Source of the DNA: Halichondria panicea
Taxonomy: Eukaryota; Porifera; Demospongiae; Suberitida; Halichondriidae
NCBI RefSeq assembly: GCF_963675165.1
Contig: NC_087377.1
Span: 13,202,198 to 13,266,197 of the forward strand
DNA: 64,000 bases
Reading direction: 5' to 3'
Under the pieces are notes generated by a model. It was not told where the DNA came from. It saw only the letters and a program-made list of their open reading frames with translations, and did not search any database. Position numbers and translations under genes: made by a program. Shown piece by piece: positions 48,235 through 58,300 of the stretch (position 1 is the stretch's first letter; each line of letters begins with the position of its first letter).

Positions 48235-49072
48235 ACAAAATGAGCTGTTTGAACGAACTAGACACTTTCATAGGCTGCTTTAACTGCTGTACTTGAAACT
48301 TTTAGGCGATCTTCGAAGGCGACAAACCAATTGATTTAATCGTTGCTTTATAAATTCACGATCATAATTATATTCCCCATAATGATAAACTCGTTACGGT
48401 AAAAAGTTATTGTATCCGTTTTGCTGCTGTGCGATGAAGCTCAACGCACAGTGTGAATGCTCTACTGAGCATTGTTATGAAAATTAATACTTCCCAACAG
48501 TATGTTATTTACACAGCTCCTCCAATGAACTGCACGGCTCCACTATCCTCACCACAGAGTGGCACCATCAGTGATCATTCAGTACCTGCTCTTTCCGGTA
48601 AACATGCAAGTGACATTCCAGTGTGATGATGGACTCTTCCCTGAGGCTGAGGGCATAATGACTGCCACCTGTCCAGCTACAGGAGAGTGGGACCAAAACC
48701 CAGTAGAGATCCTCTGCAGTGGCAAGTGTAGTCATTACTTAAAGTAATTATGCTTCTATATACCTTGAACCACTTATACAGCTGTTTCTTACAATTGCGC
48801 CAGCCTATCTGATGGGAGTCGATTTGATGGAGCTGTCTCCATCAGCGTGGTTGTCATGGCATTCTATTCACCGTCATTGAATTGTTGATGGGACTCTTGA
48901 TAATGTATTTGTTCATGCATAAGAAGAATGTGTACTCCCCGTCAGCTAAAGAGCAAGATAATGTATAGGACCCACTGCACCAACTGGTCCTGTTTATGAG
49001 GAGGTGTCACCCATGCAGAGAGGAGATTGAACTGAATACCATAACCAGGCGTATGGACCTGTAGGACTGTGA
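48235..49072 (+). pseudogene. Receptor copy 8: upstream block joined directly to CCP2 and TM, frameshifted
   Basis: The upstream block (48235-48500) runs straight into a CCP2 exon (about 48516-48720), so signal peptide, Ig, FN3 and CCP1 are absent. CCP2 shows small indels (ccggtaaacatgcaagtg). The TM exon from 48782 has a deletion at 'gtcatggcattctatt', a stop at 'aatgtatagg' and an insertion 'catgcagag' before the KEE-equivalent. The YEEV and YGPV coding triplets are still visible. The GC donor is retained. Dead copy. Confidence 0.8.
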
Positions 49073-49194
49073 AACTTCTGGTACTTTGCTAATGTGCATG
49101 TAACATAATTTATAGAGCATGCATGTACTGCATCTGTTCATTATCAACAACTTAGAACAATGGCGTAAGTCATGTAGCTACGTAATATAGTCAA

Positions 49195-49330
49195 AGACTC
49201 ACATTGGATCGTGTTGTTCTATTCTCCCTCTGAGGATCATTATCCCCAGCAGCTGACAGAGTGAAGTGAGACAGTCCACTCCAGCAGACTGCACCAGGGC
49301 ATTGTCATATTGCTCTGGGGGTGGGTGAGG
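49195..49330 (-). pseudogene. Helical-repeat gene exon, open copy
   Basis: The minus strand reads NALVQSAGVDCLTSLCQLLG plus IMILRGRIEQHDP with flanking ag and gt, without stops. It is closely related to 37495-37600 and 24718-24825. A small piece near 49790-49825 (NLMETLLKL then gt) matches 38055-38125. Confidence 0.5.
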
Positions 49331-49630
49331 GGGATACATGTAATTAAGTGGAGTATATACAGATCTCGTTATTTATTGAAATAGCTTAAATGTAGGAAAC
49401 AAGGACAGAGCAACATTGAACACTCAAAGTAGTTGGATGCATGTAGTCACAGTACAATTACACAAATACAAGAAAATGTTATGTGGAATCTACTTAGAAA
49501 ATTTCTTGCAGTGTCAGCTTTTGAGGAAATTTAGGTGATCTAGCTGGCTAAGAAATATCAACCCACGCTATCGATAGTATACAACAAACATCACTAAAGT
49601 AACTTTATAGACTTAGAGAGTATAGGGTCA

Positions 49631-49752
49631 CCAGAGGACGTCCGACATGCGTGCATGAATAATTACAAGTGCTAATGTATTTTTTGGATCACACAATGAC
49701 ATCAATGCACTGAACTTATAGTGATTCGTGCACGCATGTCAGACCTTCTCTG
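49631..49752. mobile_element. MITE, AGAGGAGGTA family
   Basis: Inverted ends CCAGAGGACGTCCGACATGC and, inverted, CCAGAGAAGGTCTGACATGC. GGGTCA occurs on both sides (49625-49630, 49753-49758). Confidence 0.75.
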
Positions 49753-49904
49753 GGGTCATACTGTAAGTATCCTTTATTCACCCATCTCACCAGTTTGAGC
49801 AGTGTCTCCATGAGGTTGTACAAGGTCTTCGCACACGCACGCACACGCATACGCACACGCACACACACACACACATTCTGAACTATATATATTATATTAT
49901 AGAT

Positions 49905-50050
49905 TAGTCATTACAGTAAAAAGTTATTGTATCTGTTTTGCCTCTGTGTGCGTGCAATGAAGTTCAACGCACGGGGTGAATGCTCTATGAGCATCTTGTT
50001 AATTATTTGTCTACAAAAACTGGAAGTGTAATTAAAAGAAGCTATGAATA
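49905..50050 (+). repeat. Orphan piece of the receptor upstream block
   Basis: 'Cagtaaaaagttattgtatc' to 'aagaagctatgaataaac' matches the 3' half of the conserved block, but no receptor exon follows. The Helitron-rich region starts soon after, so a receptor copy may have been lost or displaced here. Confidence 0.6.
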
Positions 50051-50239
50051 AACTAGTGTTCAAGCTGGCGCTGTGCTAATGCCTCTCGCCATGTTTTTGC
50101 TTTCGCTCAAAAGTATTAGAAAGGTTAATAATTATGATTTCAAATTGAAAAAATAAGTGTTAGCAAATTGAATGAACATTAAACACAGTAATAAAATGAA
50201 AATAATGTGATAATAGAGCACATTGCTCGCATGTTTAGG

Positions 50240-50512
50240 TATGTGTGTGTGTGTATGTGCGTGTGTGTATATGTGGTATAATTACATGCATGTGTTCATG
50301 GTAAGTAAATGTGTGTACGTGCGTGTGTGTATATGTGGTATAATTACATGCATGTGTGCATGGTAAGTAAATGTGTGTACGTGTGTGTGTGTATATGTGG
50401 TATAATTACATGCATGTGTGCATGGTAAGTAAATGTTGTGTGTGTGCGTGTGTGTATATGTGGTATAATTACATACATGTGTGCATGGTAAGTAAATGTG
50501 TGTATGTGTGTG
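50240..50512. repeat. ~62-bp minisatellite, four units
   Basis: The unit contains 'gtatatgtggtataattaca', 'tgcatgtgtgcatggtaagt' and a GT-rich spacer. Units differ by small indels. Apparent ORFs across it are artefacts. Confidence 0.85.
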
Positions 50513-50550
50513 TGGACTATGACCAGAGAGAAACACTGTGTGTGAAAAAG

Positions 50551-51306
50551 CTACTGTTCATTGTCGGGATCAATGCTAAGATCAAGCCTTAATCTCTTTG
50601 GTGCAGAGTAAGGGCAAGTATGAAAGTTATCTCCGTCTTGGCAATTTTCACAGAGGTAAAATCCAATGATGCCTTCATCAAATTCGAAATCAGGAATATC
50701 TGGGGCGTACACATACCAGGGCTTGATACGTGATTCCTTTGGTGTCTTGATATCAACTGTTGACCATCCGGGCACTTTGTTGAAGTCGTCAGCTGATGGA
50801 TTGTAGTCACATGCGTACGTTCCGTCGGGTGTTTCGTACAGGTAGGATTGTAACAGTTCTCTAAGCCATAATGACTCCAATTTATCAGATGTTCCGCAAT
50901 ATGAGGAGTGGGCAAAAAAGATATTTTCCAATTGACCATTGGGATGTCCTACTCCATGCTTGACATTTTCCTTCCACATGCGTGCCAGAAGATTGATCAC
51001 TTTAGTATCATTATATGGAAATTCCAGTGGAAGTTGGAAGCTGACGATCGTCTTGGCACGAACATGCTTCGCCATAATGTCTAGGAACATCGAACAATCG
51101 AGGGGCATTATTCTTGGTCGTTCAGGGTTCATTGGTAGTGGTCCTAGAATAGAGGTAAAATCAAGTGTATTCACATGCGAGAAAACGTACTCCACAGCAT
51201 CATGCATTACCTGTGAAAGTTTTGCGTATATTATTTGGTGTTTTAGAGGTAGATAGCGTGCGATAATGATGTGTATGAGTAGAGGTAGATTGGACAGTGT
51301 AGCCAT
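50551..51306 (-). CDS. F-box-like protein, 251 aa
   Basis: A single uninterrupted exon. Residues about 4-45 (LSNLPLLIHIIIARYLPLKH, then QIIYAKLSQVMHDAVEYVFS) have the spacing of an F-box, the SKP1-binding motif of SCF ubiquitin ligases. The remainder shows no repeat domain I can name; near residue 218 CENCQDGDNFHTC could bind zinc. The C terminus is basic then acidic (PKRLRLDLSIDPDNEQ). Start: the first ATG in frame, with MATLSN context. It lies 685 bp downstream of the proline-rich ORF on the same strand and in the same orientation as the Helitron, so it could be mobile-element cargo or an intronless host gene. The F-box assignment is by eye. Confidence 0.6.
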   Translation of the reverse strand: MATLSNLPLLIHIIIARYLPLKHQIIYAKLSQVMHDAVEYVFSHVNTLDFTSILGPLPMNPERPRIMPLDCSMFLDIMAKHVRAKTIVSFQLPLEFPYNDTKVINLLARMWKENVKHGVGHPNGQLENIFFAHSSYCGTSDKLESLWLRELLQSYLYETPDGTYACDYNPSADDFNKVPGWSTVDIKTPKESRIKPWYVYAPDIPDFEFDEGIIGFYLCENCQDGDNFHTCPYSAPKRLRLDLSIDPDNEQ

Positions 51307-51842
51307 TGTAAAGGTATGAATGGGGACTATACTGTTGTAATAATAATGATAGATGTAGGGAATCGGAGAGTAGCTAGATACACAAGGTATACTATGTGGT
51401 GAGTGGGCACTTATCTCCTTTCCGAGCGAGGTTGCTGTCAGGAACTAGCTGGAAGGCTGGCAGGAACTAGGTATGTTCAGGTTAGTAAAGTTGGAGCACA
51501 TGGTATCGATTTAGACTGTGCATGCGCACAAAACCAATTTAACTTTTCTACACTGAAAGCAGAGAGGGGAGGGGTGGGAAGCCAACAAAAATGCATTACG
51601 TAAGGGTTATAACAATCTGATTGGTGCATATGCATTCCTATGCAAACTGCTTAGTACGTAATGTAGGCAGTCTGCAATCTGATTGGTGTGCTGCATGTTT
51701 TTCTGCAGCAAGAACCAATGCTAGATAGGGCTGCAACCCGTTTCCCCTTTTGGAGGCGGGCCACGCCCATCTAGAACTCTGGCTGAGCGTCTGGGGTGGG
51801 GGGGCCACGCCCAACTACCTCTGAACATGTGTAAGGAGATAA

Positions 51843-51935
51843 ACAACACTTCAATAAGATCAACAACGTGAACAATAATTATAAAAAACAACACTTCAAT
51901 AAGATTAACAACGTGAACAATAATTATAAATAAAT
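51843..51935. repeat. Tandem duplication, ~48 bp x 2
   Basis: 'Acaacacttcaataagat' followed by 'aacaacgtgaacaataatta' occurs twice back to back, just beyond the 3' end of the proline-rich ORF. GC-rich 'ggccacgccca' words lie at 51765-51815. Confidence 0.75.
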
Positions 51936-51990
51936 ACGTGCACAAATCAGTTCAAGGTATAGGTCCGTGTTCAGTAGAGTTATAGCTGGT

Positions 51991-52614
51991 TCAGTCCTTC
52001 TTTTGAATTATTGTTAGTTGTTGAACGTGCCTTAAGTTGAGTACGAGGGTGGATTGAGATGGTGCGGGCGTACCCAGCAGAGGCCTTGTTCTATTGTAAG
52101 GGGTGTTTCTTCGGGATCTGGTCCTCTCTCTATGCCGTGGCATGTACTGTCGATCTTCATGTCCGTGGAAAGGTGGGGGCGGGGGTACGTAGGGGAGGTG
52201 AGGGAGAGTGCCGTGGTTAAATTGAGGAGGGTATGGATATGGAGGGAAGAATGGAGGATATGGAGGGAAGAATGGAGGTGGATGTTGTAGGAGTGGAAGG
52301 CCTCTGAAGGGTGCCCGTGGTGGAGAATAGCTGTTGCCAGTGCCAGTAATTGAATGTGGGCTTCTTGCTGTAGTTGTAGTTGTAGTTGTAGTTGTAGTAG
52401 AGCCAGTGCCAGTGAGATGTGGGCTGCTGTTTGTTGTAGTTGTAGTTGTAGTAGAGCCAGTGCCAGTGATTGTGGTGAGAGCTGTGGCTGGTGGGTTGGG
52501 AGCGGGTGAAATGTGTAGCAAAGCATTTTCTTCCTCCATACTGTCTTCATCAATTCGTTCTTCCTGGATGTTTAAGTCTCTAATTCCTAGAAGCTCATCC
52601 TCTGGATCAGACAT
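51991..52614 (-). CDS. Low-complexity Pro/Thr-rich protein, 207 aa
   Basis: Acidic N terminus (MSDPEDELLGIRDLNIQEER), two TGTGSTTTTTTT tracts around residues 50-85, a proline/aromatic segment (PPFFPPYPPFFPPYPYPP) about 112-130, and a basic stretch RHRERTRSRRNTP about 158-170. No catalytic domain. The composition suggests a disordered nuclear or RNA-associated protein, but function is unknown. The Thr tracts arise from (GTA/GTT)n-like DNA repeats and are likely length-polymorphic. A TATA box stands 47-56 bp upstream of the start. It may form a gene pair with the F-box-like ORF. Confidence 0.55.
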   Translation of the reverse strand: MSDPEDELLGIRDLNIQEERIDEDSMEEENALLHISPAPNPPATALTTITGTGSTTTTTTTNSSPHLTGTGSTTTTTTTTTTARSPHSITGTGNSYSPPRAPFRGLPLLQHPPPFFPPYPPFFPPYPYPPQFNHGTLPHLPYVPPPPPFHGHEDRQYMPRHRERTRSRRNTPYNRTRPLLGTPAPSQSTLVLNLRHVQQLTIIQKKD

Positions 52615-52660
52615 TCTGCATTTGCTTTTTCAGTGGACTGAAGCATTTATTCCAGTGGCC

Positions 52661-52670
52661 TTTTATATAG
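52661..52670 (-). promoter_or_regulatory. TATA box for the 207-aa gene
   Basis: The minus strand reads CGCCTATATAAAAGGCC, a strong TATA element 47 bp before the ATG, leaving a short 5' UTR. Confidence 0.6.
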
Positions 52671-53325
52671 GCGAGTGGAAGTCATGATGTAATGAGGTGC
52701 TACAACTGGAAAAATGATGTAAAGATGATGTATTGAGGTGCTCCAGATGGAAACGGGGATAGTTAGCAATAATGGGGTCAAATATTGCACTTAGATTGTT
52801 TTTGCGTGGAAAATCGCAGTTTTACTTATGGGCGATACGTGTTAATTTTGTGTTTGTGTCCATGTGACTGTGTGCATGTAGTTGTAGTGTTGTAGGTGTG
52901 AATCGTAGCTTGGGAAACAAGGATAGTGATAGAATAGTGGGAAGAATTCCAGCATAACGTTCGGATCAGACAATTCAAGTATATTAAGGTCAAGCATAAA
53001 TTATTATTGTAAAACACTTGTAACTAACAGATTGGGATGCTATAGTATAGCTCCAAACTCTATCTGCATATTCGAGAAAGACAACTATAATATTCTTGTA
53101 GTAATGGAGACTATACTGATGTGCTGACTTTTATTTCCAACATCCTGTACCCAAATAATGTACTTCTTCACACATGAATGTACCTCAGAAGTATGCATAT
53201 AATCTACCCATCTATACAGCCTTATATATTAGTGAGGACATTGTAGCTAAATAAATGTTATACAGTGCAGGACTGTGTGCTCACTATAATCATATAGGGT
53301 TTGTACATTATAATGTTCCCCTTCC
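52671..53325. other. Non-coding stretch
   Basis: AT-rich; 'gatgtaatgaggtgc' and 'gatgtattgaggtgc' form a short direct repeat near 52686 and 52727. No gene seen. Confidence 0.4.
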
Positions 53326-53329
53326 TATG

Positions 53330-53712
53330 CTAAAAGATAACCATAAGTGTATAAGCCATGCAGTAGCACATTACTGACATTGTTTGGGCACCAAAGTATG
53401 ACTCAATGCTATACCTATATACTATACAAATGGTGACCTATAGTTGACAATTACTTTCAAAAAACCAAACACCATCATAATGTCTGCATATAATTATATA
53501 GGAGAGGAAAGGGTATATGCTAAAAGATAGCCATAAGTGTATAAGCCATGCAGTATATATAGCACATTACTGACAGCACCAAAGTATGACTCAATGCTAT
53601 ACCTATATACTATACAAATTAATGGTGACATATAATAATTATAGTTGACAATTACTTTCAAAAAACCAAACACCATCATAATGTCTGCATATAGGAGAGG
53701 AAAGGGTATACT
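53330..53712. repeat. Direct tandem duplication, about 190 bp x 2
   Basis: The unit from 'tgctaaaagataaccataag' to 'gcatataggagaggaaaggg' is repeated with few differences ('aagatagccataagtgtata' to 'ggagaggaaagggtata'). No coding potential. Confidence 0.8.
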
Positions 53713-54002
53713 TATATAGCCTGGGTCAAGGTGAAAGCTGCATGAGGACATAATAAGCTGGAGGCCTAATAAAGTTTGTAAGCGTTAGACAAAGAGAACA
53801 CTACAACATTGATTACATTGTGAACCTGGCTGGCTAGTTATAAAGAGGAAAAGTGTGGCTAAAACAGATATGTAGTGGGTGGAGTAGGGGGGGGTGTTCA
53901 TGCCTTCTGACCAACAAACATGTGTGTGCAAGGTGTGAATTTTTGGGACATGTGCTCCATGTGCCTGTGCAAAAGTTGGTATCTAACAGGTGAAATCTGT
54001 GT

Positions 54003-54428
54003 ATGGCTGAGAAACAGAGTATTATAATGGCAGAGAAAGATCTAGACTGTTTCCAAGAGGATATAACACCTGAAATGGTTGAGGAACTGTTTAGTGGTAA
54101 GAGTGAAATGTGTGTTTAGTTATAGACCATGTGTGTGGTACTGTTGTGGTGAATAAGAAAACCACAGCATGCATGATGACATTATAAGATACCTAATATG
54201 CACACACATTTCAGGTAACCAGTATAGTCTGTTGTGGATAGCTTTAAAACATTCAGGAGTAATGACCTCTTCAAAGATTGACTTATAATGTTTTGTATTA
54301 TTATTACAGAATGGGGAGAAGAGACAGATGCTGGCAAACCGACACAATGCGATGCAGCGGAGGTTGCAATAAAAAAGCTGGAGGCCATAAAAAAGAGGTC
54401 GGCGAGTGATACAGCTAGCAAGAAATAA
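54003..54428 (+). CDS. Small two-exon gene, about 70 aa, unknown function
   Basis: Exon 1 54003-54096 (MAEKQSIIMAEKDLDCFQED, ITPEMVEELF), donor gtaaga; exon 2 54310-54428 after ttattacag (EWGEETDAGKPTQCDAAEVA, then a lysine-rich KKLEAIKKR...KK and stop). The junction is phase 1 and the frame is open across it. The product is acidic then basic and probably helical at its end. No family recognised. Consensus splice sites and two coding-like exons are the only support. Confidence 0.5.
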
Positions 54429-54570
54429 AGTGGACTATTGTTTCAAGCGGAACAATTATGTAGTGTGTTGAACAAAATTAATATTTAATCATTGATTACA
54501 ATTATTCCCACAATGGCAATAATATTTATTATGATTAGTGACAATAGGATGCCAATCATGTAACTAAACA

Positions 54571-54633
54571 ACTGTGGACCATCTGCCTTCATGGTCAGAT
54601 GGTTTCGGCCTGATTGGGCCTCGTCAGCACAGT
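54571..54633 (-). ncRNA. Type I hammerhead ribozyme
   Basis: Read on the minus strand, all invariant parts are present in order. Stem I 5' strand ACUGUG (54633-54628); core CUGACGA (54627-54621); stem II GGCC-CAAUCA-GGCC (54620-54607); core GAAA (54606-54603); stem III CCAUCUG (54602-54596), 10-nt loop, CAGAUGG (54585-54579); U54578 and C54577 (GUC cleavage triplet); then stem I 3' strand CACAGU (54576-54571), six base pairs. Predicted self-cleavage is between 54577 and 54576. The ends lie in stem I, so the topology is type I, the form reported from animal retroelements and satellite repeats. It lies about 700 nt beyond the Helitron ORF stop on the same strand. Confidence 0.85.
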
Positions 54634-54744
54634 GCAGTTGGTATAATAATTTTGTAATAAATACAATAATAACAAAGGATACTTGTGACTTGTTGAGCTC
54701 ATCTGAATGCTGAACTCAGAATAATTATGTGTGATAAAAGAATG

Positions 54745-54939
54745 TGCATGTGCGTGTGTGTGTGTGTGTATATAGTTGTATGTGCGTGTGTGTGTGTATA
54801 TAGTTGTATGTGCGTGTGTGTGTGTATATAGTTGTATGTGCGTGTGTGTGTGTATATAGTTGTAAGTATGTATGTGCGTGTGTGTGTGTATATAGTGTAT
54901 GTGCGTGTGTGTGTGTATAATTATAGTTGTAAGTATGTA

Positions 54940-54976
<37 letters not shown>
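54745..54976. repeat. GT-rich minisatellite, ~27-bp unit
   Basis: The unit TGTGCGTGTGTGTGTGTATA plus TAGTTG is repeated about six times, ending in a plain GT run. The palindromic MITE at 54977 is inserted in this tract. Confidence 0.85.
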
Positions 54977-54978
<2 letters not shown>

Positions 54979-55178
54979 GCAGAGGAGGATGGTAAATTTA
55001 AATGTGCCTCAGAGGACTTTAATTGCACTTTGAGTGTTTATACTCTTTTTTTGTTACCTCCAACTGCTTTAGCTAAAATTGGAGGTAACAAACAAAGAGC
55101 AGACGATTGTAATGCAAGTAAAGTTCTCCGGAATCATTTTAATAGAAAACGTTTGACCCTGACTATCCTCCTCTGCAC
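54977..55178. mobile_element. 202-bp palindromic MITE inserted in a GT tract
   Basis: Inverted ends GTGCAGAGGAGGAT (54977-54990) and ATCCTCCTCTGCAC (55165-55178). In the middle a second perfect hairpin has TTGTTACCTCCAA (55051-55063) paired with TTGGAGGTAACAA (55079-55091), extending to about 21 bp with one mismatch. The GT repeat resumes on the right side. Confidence 0.75.
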
Positions 55179-55337
55179 GGTGTGTGTGTGTGTGCGCATG
55201 AGTACAGTGTGTGTATAGACGTGTGTCTTCACATAAGTGGTGTGTGTGTGTGTGCATGTGTGGGGGTGGGTGATTTCTGCATGTATGAGGCATAGTTATG
55301 CATGAGGGAACAGAACAATACATAAACGGAATTGTGG

Positions 55338-58300
55338 TTACTGCAATAGGTACAAGGGAACAGAACAATACACAGCATCGTGGTCACTGTAGTAAACATC
55401 ACGTACATGCATGAAAACATCTGTACATTGTCTATTTAAGTACACATGATCAATTAAAGTTCCGTTATCTGTGGTGGCACTTTGGACGAGCTGATTGTAG
55501 CCTTGTGACAACATAAAATATTCTACTTGAGACCCAGTAGGACACAATATATTATCATTAAAATCACCTAGCACCAGAGTTGTAGTATCTGCTGCACTAA
55601 TATGATTAAATAGATCAGTCATAAAGTGAAGAAATAGTCTAATTGGTACAGTTGGGGACCTGTAAACTACTGCTACTTGTAATTTGTAATGATCATAAAG
55701 CAAAGTTGTTACTACACATTCAATACCATTGGACGTAAATGTGGACGTACTGCTTGCTTGCCACCTATCATTAAAACTAATCAAGGTTCCTCCCTTGTGG
55801 TCATTTGCGGGTCTATCACATCTTACTACTGTATGGTTACTGTGTATTGTGGGAGAAGACTGACTTCTTGACAACCAAGTTTCACAAAAACACAAAGCAC
55901 ATGCTTTCATGAGGTCAGAGTCTTCTTGTATGTCTGCTAGCTTAGCAACAAGTGACCTAACATTAAGCAGTGCTATTGTAATGTGGCTCGACCAGGGAAG
56001 CAATTGCAAGGGTGGTGTGCTATCCAATAGTTGTGCCCTTAATCTATCCATTTCTGCATCTACATGTGGGCTCTTGGTAATAGCTTTGGGATTGTAATTT
56101 ACAATGTGTAGGCCAGTCAACGATTTCACTCTACTTAAAGCAACATACATTTGGCCAGGATTAAATCGAGTGCCTTTCATATCCACAACAATAGCATCTA
56201 ATGTCAACCCCTGTACTTTGTGAATGGTAGTAGCCCATGCTAGCGTTAGTGGAAACTGTAAGCGTGTAATTTCAGCACCACGTTTGCCTTTAGCAAGAAA
56301 CACAACTTCAAGTTTGCTTAGTGGTACAGCATTAGGGTGGGTTACTCGATATTGACTAGACTGAGAGGCCCCTAAACCTACTTGTTCATTGTCAAACTTT
56401 ACCAGGACTGTACTCACTTCACCACTACTGTCGGTTACAATGTGCACAATTTGACCCCTGGCACCATTTACCAAGCCGTCTGACACGTCCACATTAGTGG
56501 TGAGCATAACTCTAGAACCAACAACAATCTCAAGTGCACTATGGAGACCGCCTGTATCTGTTCTCTTGCTAGACAAACTTCCTAAATCAATGTGCTTTGT
56601 TTGACCAGTTGCAGCATCTGTAGCTTTAATTTTATACCTTGGATCGCTAGCGGGTAAACAACTCAACATGTACTTGTTGCGAATGTCTACGTCTTCATTC
56701 AATCTGTACACATGTAAGGCCTGAGTAGGATAATCTACGGAATTTGAGTGTACTATCCGGGACTTTAGTACGCTAATGTCGACTGCAGTGCAACTAGCCG
56801 TTCTAGCTCTGCACAACAGTTTGGCAAAAGCGCTGTCGCCCTGCTGACGCATTATCTCATCGAGCTCGACCAATTTGAATTGATCTTGCCACACTGAACC
56901 AGATCCGTACAATTGTGCATAACAGTCTCTAACTCTACTAAACAGTGTGGGTTGACCTACAGGTGGCAATTGGTACAAGTCGCCAACAGCCAGTACACTT
57001 ACTCCACCAAACATTAAATCTGGGGCTACAGCTTTAATTTGTTGCAACCTTTTGTGTATCTCAAGCAACATATTTGCACCAACCATGCTCACTTCATCAA
57101 TGATTAGCAAAACTAGCTTAGAGAGTTTAGAACGCAGTGTATTCACTCTTTCATTACTGAGTGGCTGAAACCCACTGGATCTACTTCTGCCTAACAAAAA
57201 TGCTGAGTGTAGTGTCATGCCATGTATATTGAACGCTGCTACACCCGTAGGGGCTGTTAAAAGTACCAACACATCATCTGGTTCAGTTGTTCCTGAGAGT
57301 CTGATCAATTTCAAAGTGTCTGACTGAATTAACTTAATGACATGTGATTTACCGACACCGCCAGGACCGCTCAAGAAAATATAGTACGGTTCAATGCGCT
57401 TACCATCCTTTAAGTCTATCACCGCACGTTTACACCAATTACGATGGTACACAACAATTTGTTTTTGCTTAGTATTAAGGCTTCTCATCAACGTTCGATA
57501 CTCCGTTGGTGGAATAACCTTGTGATTAGCTGCACTTTCAAACCTAGCACTTAACGTAGGTGCGCTCCCACTAGTGGGATTGGATTGCAACAGCCTATCA
57601 TTGTCTACTAGATCGTCTGGTGAAATGTCTGTGATTGTTTCACTACCTTGCTGGGCTGCATTAGTGTTGCTATGCTCGGTTGATGGGGCTATCTGACACC
57701 ACGCATGCTCTGGTCTACTATTTTCATCAACATCAATATTGTCTATATTTTCAATTGTATACTTAGACTCATTTGAAGCAACAAATGTTCGGACAGCGTT
57801 GTAATGCTCAGCATAGGTGGAGTGTCCAGCAAGCAAGTCAACTTCTTCGTTGTACCACGGATAATACAACATGAGCTTTGCCCTATACCAATTGCTAGGA
57901 TCGGAATGTATGTTATACCGTCTGAATCTTATGGTAGCTGGTCTCCTCCGCTCACGCATGAACCCAAAACCACCCGTAAGACGTATTTTGTTGGTGTTTG
58001 TCTCACTTTCTACATCTAATGCATCATTGTTAACATCGTCAGCCTGAGGCCTATAGTCGGTAGAGTAGGTAGCAGCAAACTCAGCTAAACACATGTCACT
58101 CAACTGGGCAGGTCTATGCTCATATCTGTCAATCAGGCTCTTCTGAAACACATTAGTATCTTCTCCATGCAACTTACTAAGATCATCAGGGCCCTTAAGC
58201 ACAGCTATTCTGTCTTTTTTGATATTCGTGTCAACAAATATAACGGCCCTACTTAGCTGCTTCAATGGTATGGACAACAACCTGTACACTGTTTCCTGTG

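Noticed and set aside
50282-50536. ORF of His/Thr/Tyr repeats
   Set aside because: Product of the ~62-bp GT-rich minisatellite.
52054-52687. Plus-strand ORFs (Val-rich, Trp/Arg-rich) opposite the proline-rich gene
   Set aside because: Antisense of the Thr and Pro tracts; the minus frame has the TATA box and a coherent acidic-to-basic protein.
54003-54428. The small two-exon gene as Helitron cargo
   Set aside because: It lies on the opposite strand, and the element's 3' end could not be located, so membership cannot be supported.
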